From positions 36,407,511 to 36,471,510 of the forward strand of contig CM064424.1 in the NCBI GenBank assembly GCA_032690845.1: a stretch of 64,000 bases of DNA, given 5' to 3'. Both the position numbers and the translations under genes were made by a program. Positions 57,253 to 64,000 of this stretch are shown in pieces. Each line of letters opens with the position of its first letter. The stretch's first letter is position 1. The notes beneath the pieces were generated by a model. It had not been told where the DNA came from. It worked only from the letters and a program-made list of their open reading frames with translations, and searched no databases. The DNA is from Eleusine coracana subsp. coracana. Its lineage: Eukaryota; Streptophyta; Magnoliopsida; Poales; Poaceae.

Positions 57253-58238
57253 AGCTGTTAAAGGCAATAGCTACACGGTAAGGAAAGCAAACATAAGATC
57301 TAGAGCACTCTGCGGGAGCAAGGAAGACCCGCGCCAATCGGCTCACCACTAGCATCGATCAGCGTGATGGTACTGTTAGCACCGATCGGCTCACTCATTG
57401 CGCCGATCGGCGCGAGGAAGAGATTGACCTCGCTGGACTAAAAATGGGTATGGAAACAGAGGAGCATGGCCGTACCACGTTCTTGGATACTCAACTACTG
57501 ACAAAGACAGAGAGAGTGTGGCAACATGACGAGCAATTTGCAAGGTTTGTCGATGTTATGAAGAAGCTTTACATCAATGTCCCTTTTGTTGATGCTATTC
57601 AAGTGCCTACCTATGCCAAGTACATTAAGGACATGATGCAAAACAGGAAGTCTCTAGCTTCTGAAGAGGTTGTGAAGGTCACTAAGGAACTTACGGTAGC
57701 GATCAATGATGTTGCACTTGAAAAGAAACCTGACCCTGGATCACCAAGCATCAAATGCATAATCGGAACAAGGATATTTGATAGATGCTTGTGTGATCTT
57801 GGAGCAAGTATAAGTGTTATGCCCCGTCATATATTCACAAGTCTCAATTTGCCTGAATTGGAGCCTACGGGTATGTGTTTGGAGTTAGCCGACCAATCTG
57901 TACGCTTCCCTGATGGAATTGATGAGGATGTGCCTGTTCTAATTGGAAATCACATCGTCCTTGTTGATTTTATTGTGCTTGATATGGATAAGAGGACAAG
58001 AACCCCATTGATCTTAGGCAGAACCTTCTTGAGGATAGCAAAGGCAAGTATTGATGTTGGGAGTGGTGAGATAAGCTTCGATATAAGTGGAACTCCCTAC
58101 TCTTTCAAATTTCACCCAAGGAGAGAAGAGTGTCGTGCTATTGATGAAGTGAAGAGGTACAAGACACCGAGGCAACGTGGCATCGAGAGTGATTGGAGGG
58201 GCTGTAAGGATAGGTCGTCCGAGGTATATGAGCTATGA
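57253..58238 (+). pseudogene. Athila-like gag end and protease
   Basis: Same frame as gag after the insertion. From 57444 it is open for 264 codons: FARFVDVMKKLYINVPFVDA, IKCIIGTRIFDRCLCDLGAS (active site D-L-G-A-S near 57800), and PLILGRTFLRIAKASIDVGS near 58005. This is the Athila Gag-protease junction. It ends with TGA at 58236, and RT is absent after it. Two palindrome doublets (57331/57352 and 57379/57400) lie inside the coding frame just upstream. Confidence 0.85.
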
Positions 58239-59509
58239 AGATAAGTGAACCTTGTAGTGTTGCGGTCTTACACCCCGCACTACGACACTAAGGATTGATT
58301 GCTCGTGGGGAGGTCAAGCTCTTTGACCTCTAAATAACTAGAGCGCTCTTGGGAGGCAACCCAATTGTCGGGAGATTTAGAAGTTGTTTAGTGCTTGCGG
58401 AAGGGCAACCCGTCTCATTTAGTTAATTAATGCTAGCCGGGAGGGCAACTCGGTGTTTTTAATTTGCTTTCTTGTAATAAAAACAATCTCCCAAATAAAA
58501 GAATTAGAAAAAGTGTGTGCTTAATTCTTGTGTGCTCCTGCGTTGTCTATTTATTTGTGCAAAACTATGTGTATATATATTGTAGACTAACAACGTAGGA
58601 ATAAAAGAAAAAGACCAAAAACAGAAAGGAATAGAACTTGCGCCGTTTGGCGCACTCATGCGTCGATCGGCACATTGATAACAAGTCAGGACAGACGGCT
58701 GACGATGCCCAGAATGGAAGAGGAGCTAAAAGCCAACCAGCACATCAATTTTCAAAAATAGAGCTAGTTTCAAGATGAAGAGCGACATCTAGCGAAGAAG
58801 CAAAAGTGGACACCACGCCAATCGGCGTGAGACGTTGCGCCGATCGGCGCTGTCACTAGATGGGCCCCGCTTCATGTGCTAATGCTACAGGAACATTGGG
58901 AAGAGTGGATATTAGGTGAAATAAATGAACACGAGGTATCAGGATCAGAGCCAGACTAGAAGACGAGGTGCAAGGATCATGCGCCGTTCGGTGCACTTCT
59001 ACGCCGATCGGCACTGGTACCCATGCTATGCCCAAATTGGCGACATATTCGGCAGGCACTGATTCTTAGGAATAGGTATGATTTCTATACAGGTTTCTAG
59101 TGCAGAGGAGACATAGAATTGAACAAAAGCTGAAAAAGAGATGGCACGCCAATCGGTGCTGGCCAGAGCCGATCGACGCAGTCAATCAAGACAATAGGAT
59201 TCTGTGCTGTTCCCCTACCAACCGACATGGTGTTCTAGGAAAAGATGAAAAGGATGGAAACAACGAAAGGGAGGAGAATTAGGAACCAGAGCGGTCAGAG
59301 AATTCAAAATTTGAAATGTGTCAATCGGCACAGTGACCGCGTCGATCGGCGCAACCCCAAATTTTGGAAATATTGGGTGGATCCTTCTCCTGGAAGTTTC
59401 CCACACTATAAAAGGGAGGCCAGGCGCCCCTAGCTCGGCACACCATCCCGGTAATCTCTCCACCTTTCCCACTACCCATGATCTTACACACGTTCCGCAT
59501 TCCTCGCAG
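58239..59509 (+). promoter_or_regulatory. Spacer with five palindrome doublets and an internal TATA box
   Basis: Begins with the GGGAGGCAACCCAA motif region common in Athila elements. Palindrome doublets start at 58640/58660, 58815/58837, 58981/59001, 59146/59166 and 59318/59339; successive doublets are 165-175 bp apart. TATAAAAGG is at 59407-59415, 54 bp after the last palindrome, and the envelope-like ORF follows. TTCCTCGCAG at 59500-59509 also looks like a splice acceptor. I read this as an internal promoter; not proven. Confidence 0.65.
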
Positions 59510-61260
59510 ATGGATCGTCTCTGCTCCTCCGTCGGCAAGTTGGGCAAGAGGCTGCGTTGGGGAAGCACTTCCGGTGGCAGCGGCAAATCGAGCGGTGACT
59601 CCTCGGCTAGGGGGGCTCCAGCGCTCACGACGACATGTCAGTGGGTGGTGCATCCACCGGCTCGGCAGCGACAGCATATGAGATCCACGCTCGCCACTCC
59701 GTCTCCGGTGCGCCCCTTCCGATGGGGCGTGCTACGAGGAGCCAAACAGCGGGAAGCCGTGGGGTTCCCAGATCACCACCATCGGCGGCATTCATGCCGC
59801 ACACGGTGGAGGAGGGCTTCACCCTCCTAAGCGCGGAGGAACAGCAGCACTTCCTCGCGGTGAGGGGAAGGTTCGTCCCCAACTTTGACATGGATGAGAC
59901 CTTCCTCACCGCGATCGGCATGTGGGAGGACATAAGGAGGATGCTAGACAACCTCGACTGGGTGGACTTCAACCATCTCCCCATGGACTTCAACATTGAC
60001 ATCGTCATCGAGGTTGCCTCTACAATGAGGCTCGGCTCCGACGACTACGGCAAGGAGGCCATCAACTTCCGCGTCCACGACATTAGCTACATAGTGACCA
60101 TGGAGGCAATGGCTCAAGCCTTTGGCTTCAACGCCAACACCAATGTGGCCGACATCTTGGGACATAGGGAGTTGGACTCCTTTTGGAGGCGGCTCTTGTT
60201 CGTCAAAGAGATGAAGCGCGGCAACATCCGTAACCCGACCATTCAAATCTTCCATCGGTGGTTGGCGGCGCGCACATGTGACAAGGTTGACCCCAGCAAC
60301 GTAACCGATGCGGACTTGCGGTGGCTATTCAACACCATCGTCAGCCCATCTCACGGCAACCCTATGTCGGTGATGGTGCAGGGTTGGTTCGAGAAGAGGG
60401 GCAAGAAGAGCAAGAAGTTGGCCTTTGGGGGCTATCTTCAATGCCTGGCAGCCCACGTCTGCGGCATTGACGGACCGGGAGGACGCGAAGACAAGTGGGA
60501 GCTCGCGACAGAGATCGGCGAGAATATGACTCGTGGCAACATTGTCATGAGAGGTGTTCACGCCGGCTTCCATGTTGGCAGCACTAACATTAGGCTCCCG
60601 TGTGCGGAGCTAGGAGTTTTTCTCCCTCGCAAGCTAGAGGGAGGAAATTGGCTTGAGGAAGGTCTCCTGGAGGGGGGCCGAATTCTCACGGACTGCCGTG
60701 AGCGGATTCGACAACCGGCGACATCTACAGCAGCCGGCAGTGAGTGGAACTCATGGGGGTTAGGCCAAGAGCCTCAGCGGTACCAGACAGGGTGGAGCAA
60801 CCCAGCGGGCGGTTCACAGCCCACTGCGCCGGTTGGTGCAGGCAGCGCGCCGATCGGCGCACCGTACTTCAGCATAGGCGTTGACTATAGGTACCAAGGA
60901 CGGGTACCTGTGGAGCCTCCGGTGCCCGGTGCAGACTTCTTCGTGCCCACAGGGGTACCTTGACAACAATATGCACCACATCGAGCACGTGGAGGATGCC
61001 ACGTCCCAATGGAGGAACAACCACGACGCGATGGTGGAGGAGTTTGACCGACTCAAGGCGCGGTGCTATGGCTTTGATCAGCCACCGTCTCCACTTCCGC
61101 TTGATTAGAGTGCCTAGGAGTGGACATATGTATCAGTTTCCTGGTTTGTGTTTTCTTTTATCTTTTGCAATCTTTTTCTTTATTTACTTATATGTGAGCG
61201 GGTTGGGAAACCATGTATCGGGTGTGTTTATTTTCGTGCAGGTGTGTTAATAGTAGTTTT
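59510..61260 (+). pseudogene. Athila-like envelope-like ORF (ATHILA ORF-1-type domain)
   Basis: A first frame starts at ATG 59510 (MDRLCSSVGKLGKRLRWG). A shift near 59630 leads to the main frame, open 59635-60963 (442 codons): IDIVIEVASTMRLGSDDYGK, FRVHDISYIVTMEAMAQAFG and LAFGGYLQCLAAHVCGIDGP are its conserved-looking blocks. A shift near 60950 continues into a helical HHIEHVEDATSQWRNNHDAM segment, and after two TAG stops a hydrophobic run (VFSFIFCNLFLYLLI, near 61135-61190) suggests a membrane anchor. The position matches Athila envelope-like genes. A palindrome doublet (60826/60847) lies in the coding frame. Confidence 0.75.
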
Positions 61261-61343
61261 ATTTTCATGCAGGTGTGTTAGTAGTAGTTTTATTTTCATG
61301 AATGTGTGTTAGTAGTAGTTTTATTTTAATGCAAGTGTGTGTG
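61238..61343 (+). repeat. 31-bp tandem repeat, 3.4 copies
   Basis: Units begin at 61238, 61269, 61300 and 61331 (partial); core GTGTGTTAGTAGTAGTTTTA. Confidence 0.9.
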
Positions 61344-62707
61344 AAAATCATCACCATGTATTCAAGTTTTGATCTTAATATAATGGTGGCGGTTATGCTC
61401 TTTTAGAAGAATTGAATTACTTATTCTTTCTTGAAAAGTGTTGATGAAGATCAAATAATGTTGAGCATTGAATAAAATTTCGAACTTACACTTAATGATT
61501 ATTCAGCAAATATTTCTTATGTGGAGCAATTCTGAATACCCATGTGCTTCATTTGCATTGTCCAATTCATGATGTTAACTTAGTACCAATCTTTTTATAA
61601 ATAAATTTTCATGTTGTGAACTTTGGAATTTATTATTTCCAAGATCCTCACCTACCAATGCCATATTTTGAGCAATACTCATGAACCTTTGATATGAAGA
61701 TAAACATTAAATTGATGGTTGAGTTTGGTTAGGATTTAATTCTTTTTGGTATGAAATTTACTAGGATGGCCAAATCCTTGTGTATCTTTTTAGCCTTGAA
61801 TTACTCATGCAAATCTCCAATTCTGCTGAGTATTCTATTTTAAAAACAAAGTCTTGTTGAGTATCATTCATTGACCACATCCTATGTTTCTGGCTGTATT
61901 TGAACTTTGAATAAATTTTGAAGCCAGATGAATCAAATACCAATAAAAGCTGGTAAATTCAGGTTGAGATCCGATCGGCGCCGTTTTGAACCGATCGAAG
62001 CAGATTGGTGAAAAAAATGCTCTGCTGATTGCTAAGGGACTAGGAAAATTTTAAGTGTGGGTGGGTGGTATATGACATGCTTATTCTCGAAATTCATTCT
62101 AATATAGCCATGAATCATTCCAACCATGTGCAATCTGATAGTGGGAGTTCCTTTTTCTTCCAAGATCAAATTTTTGATGCACATGTCCACATATCCAAAG
62201 TGTGAGTCCTTTCCCAAATTTTCTTTGGCCATCTTGTTAAGTTTTTGTAATTCCAATAAAGAATAATCTCCTAGCTTTACAATATATTGTTGATTTATGT
62301 TTGCAATCCTTGAATTATCTCACCTAGCTACTCAAATAAGCCTTACATTAATATTATTTGATCATTATGATGTAGTATATAGGTTGAGTGATTTGAAAGA
62401 TGAGTTATTGCCTTGGATTATTTAGAAGATAGATTCTTTATGTTCACAATAATCTTTTAAGTGATTTACATGTGTGGAAAAGTTATAATTTGTGAGTTGG
62501 ATATGATCTTTTGCTTTGGGGAGAAACTTTGAGCTTTATGCCCATATTTGAATTATTTTGCTAAATACCAATATGAAATACACTACAATAGAATAATGCT
62601 CAACATTTGCTAATTTAAGATATCTTTCATGATAAGAAGAGTATGTTCTTTGATTTTTCTCTCTTTTACTTTACTCGGGACGAGCAAAGGTTTAAGTGTA
62701 GGGGAAC
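61344..62707 (+). other. Athila-like 3' untranslated region and polypurine tract
   Basis: A/T-rich, non-coding. One palindrome doublet at 61968/61988. Ends with AAGTGTAGGGGAAC before the 3' LTR, the usual Athila polypurine tract. Confidence 0.75.
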
Positions 62708-63942
62708 TGTTGTCACTTCCCAAGTGCCCCTTTTATATGTGAATATCACCCCAATTAGAGTATAATTGATACTAATTTAAGCCATTTACCTATGATATTA
62801 TCTACTCCCTCCGTCCAAGTATACAGGGCGCATTTCCCTTGGGTCCAAAGACCAAGAAGGCAACCGCTGGCGTTAAATCCCTCCGGTAATCAAGGAAACG
62901 TTTCGTTAGCCATGCAATTGAGGGCCACTCGAATCTCTCTGCATGGAAATATCACTTCAATGGGCCTGCATGTCATTATGCAATTGCAGTTTTCATTCCT
63001 TCCTTCGCGCGTGCAACTGATGGCAGGAAATATCGAGGAAAACGTTGGGCAATTTAACTAATCCAATGCAGGAGATTAGGAGACTCCAAGTTAACTCCTG
63101 GCCTCCGTCCAACACGTGTGCACGGGAATCAAAGTGACTCAACGGAAACACGCCCCGTTTACATGGAAAAATTGATTCAGAATAGATGCCCTCTATACTT
63201 GGACGGAGGGAGTATATATTAGTATATGCGTTGTTTTGGAGCTTTATTGCAGAAACAGGTAAAATTGGCTATTAAAGTGATGCTGGACAAGATAGGAGTA
63301 CAGAATCAACAAAAGCACTGAAGAAGCCCAGTGCGCCGATCGGCGCAAGGGTATTTTGGCCCACAGAAGTGACCAAGGCCCATTCCGATGGAAGTTTATC
63401 TGATGTTTGTGGAAGTTTATCTGTGCAAGACATTTGAAGATATTTGGTTAGAAGATTTATGGAACTTCAAGATCTCGATGTGTGGTACAAAACTTTATCT
63501 CGAAGGAAAAGGCCCACATGGCAGCTGTGGAAGACAGAGGAACCGACTCGGAGCAGAAACCAAAGAGAACACGGCTTGCGCCGATCGGCACAATCCTGCG
63601 CCGATCGGTGCAACCAACTTTTTTGCTAAAAACCGAGTCCTTCACGAGTAGAACCCCTATATATACTTGTAACCCCTAGCCATGATGAGAACCACGGGGG
63701 GAGGAGGCAACAGAGGGACAACAGATTTGTGAGTTAGAGCCACCGGGGCTTGTCCTGTTAGAATAGATATCTAGTTGAGTTTCAAGAACCATTGGTGTAA
63801 GAGTTGATCCATCAAGGTAAGCCATCTCGACGGTGATGAATCTTACTCTATGTATCTCAAGGATGATTGAATATGTTGATGATGGTTTTTGTGATTTGTC
63901 TATCTTGATTCTATAATCATGCATGTGCTTATTCTCATTGCT
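62708..63942 (+). repeat. Athila-like 3' LTR, truncated, with MITE
   Basis: TGTTGTCACTTCC start as in the 5' LTR. It contains the Stowaway insert, one single palindrome (63333) and one doublet (63578/63598), and TATA at 63658, 47 bp after the doublet. Similarity ends near 63942, about two thirds of the way before the 5' LTR end. Confidence 0.9.
62805..63212. mobile_element. Stowaway (Tc1/mariner) MITE, 408 bp
   Basis: Inverted ends CTCCCTCCGTCCAAGTATA and TATACTTGGACGGAGGGAG, flanked by TA (62803-62804 and 63213-63214). The 5' LTR lacks it, so the empty site is visible in the same element. Confidence 0.93.
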
Positions 63943-64000
63943 TATAATCATGTATATGCCCTTACCTGTTCCCTCTTCTCCTTGGAATGATATTTCGATG
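63943..64000 (+). pseudogene. CRM-type integrase fragment
   Basis: Nearly identical to 41816-41876 in the CRM integrase (YMPLPVPSSPWNDISM region). It starts abruptly at the Athila LTR break and continues past the window. Confidence 0.8.

Larger units (their letters stand above)
51482..63942 (+). mobile_element. Athila-like gypsy element without RT, RNase H or integrase
   Basis: The 5' LTR (51482-53041) ends before an Athila-type primer site. Then come gag, a protease-like frame, a spacer with palindrome arrays, an envelope-like ORF, a long 3' region, a polypurine tract and a 3' LTR from 62708, cut at 63942. No RT or integrase motif lies between the protease (ending 58238) and the envelope-like ORF (59510). 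A deleted CRM relative (54532-57247) and a Stowaway MITE (62805-63212) are inserted. The GCGCCGATCGGCGC palindrome runs through LTR, coding and spacer parts. Confidence 0.88.

Noticed and set aside
51698..63611. CRISPR-like array from the repeated palindromes
   Set aside because: The genome is plant, the spacers are not unique equal-length inserts, and repeats lie in LTRs and coding frames of one retrotransposon family.
1..64000. tRNA, rRNA or microRNA genes
   Set aside because: No cloverleaf-like or rRNA-like stretch was noticed on reading; the tRNA-like strings are primer-binding sites. A covariance-model search would be needed to exclude small RNAs.

Overview
The window is heterochromatic plant DNA, almost certainly from a grass. 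It is a pile of nested LTR retrotransposons with a few LINE remnants and small DNA transposons. I see no host single-copy gene, no tRNA or rRNA gene and no CRISPR array. The grass signs are CRM-type centromeric chromovirus structure, a Stowaway MITE with CTCCCTCCGTCC ends, Tat and Athila gypsy lineages with typical primer-binding sites, and Sirevirus-like copia LTRs. The species cannot be fixed by eye.

Layout, left to right. (1) 1-3675: Copia-1, a decayed minus-strand Ty1/copia element cut by the window edge, with a 94-bp LTR and a hAT-type MITE inside it. (2) 3676-6590: a 0.9-kb inverted-repeat element and two LINE reverse-transcriptase zinc-binding remnants in opposite orientation. (3) About 6590-33677: Copia-2 (plus), split by Tat-1 (minus, 11192-31623, target duplication TATTC). 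Tat-1 is itself split by Sire-1 (plus, 18465-28752), a Sirevirus-like element with gag and an envelope-like ORF but no pol. (4) About 34819-48266: Tat-2 (plus), whose gag is split by a nearly intact young CRM element (36756-43383, target duplication CAGCG). (5) 48267-51481: a second, minus-strand copy of the Sire element, truncated. (6) 51482-63942: an Athila-like element that keeps gag, protease and an envelope-like ORF but has no RT, RNase H or integrase. It carries a deleted CRM relative (54532-57247, target duplication TGCAG) and a Stowaway MITE in its 3' LTR. (7) 63943-64000: a piece of another CRM integrase.

The most interesting signal is not a gene. The Athila and Sire families each carry their own palindrome, repeated many times and nearly always as a doublet with 20-24 bp between equivalent positions, about two helical turns. 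The Athila word is GCGCCGATCGGCGC and the Sire word is GACCGGACNGTCCGGTC. A doublet lies 47-56 bp upstream of a TATA box in every LTR promoter examined in these two families, and also before an internal TATA box that precedes the Athila envelope-like ORF. Five Athila doublets lead up to that internal promoter at intervals of 165-175 bp. Copia-2 shows a weaker version with a third word (ACGGAAGTTCCGT). I read these as family-specific paired binding sites for a dimeric protein. That is inference, and all counts and spacings were made by eye.

A second theme is parasitism. Three elements from different lineages (Sire, Athila-like, deleted CRM) keep Gag-type proteins and have lost reverse transcriptase and integrase, so they would need enzymes from relatives. 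A third is decay: the Sire envelope-like frame holds 15 premature stops, all TAG, and several are CAG in the second copy, as expected from loss of methylated cytosine at CAG sites.
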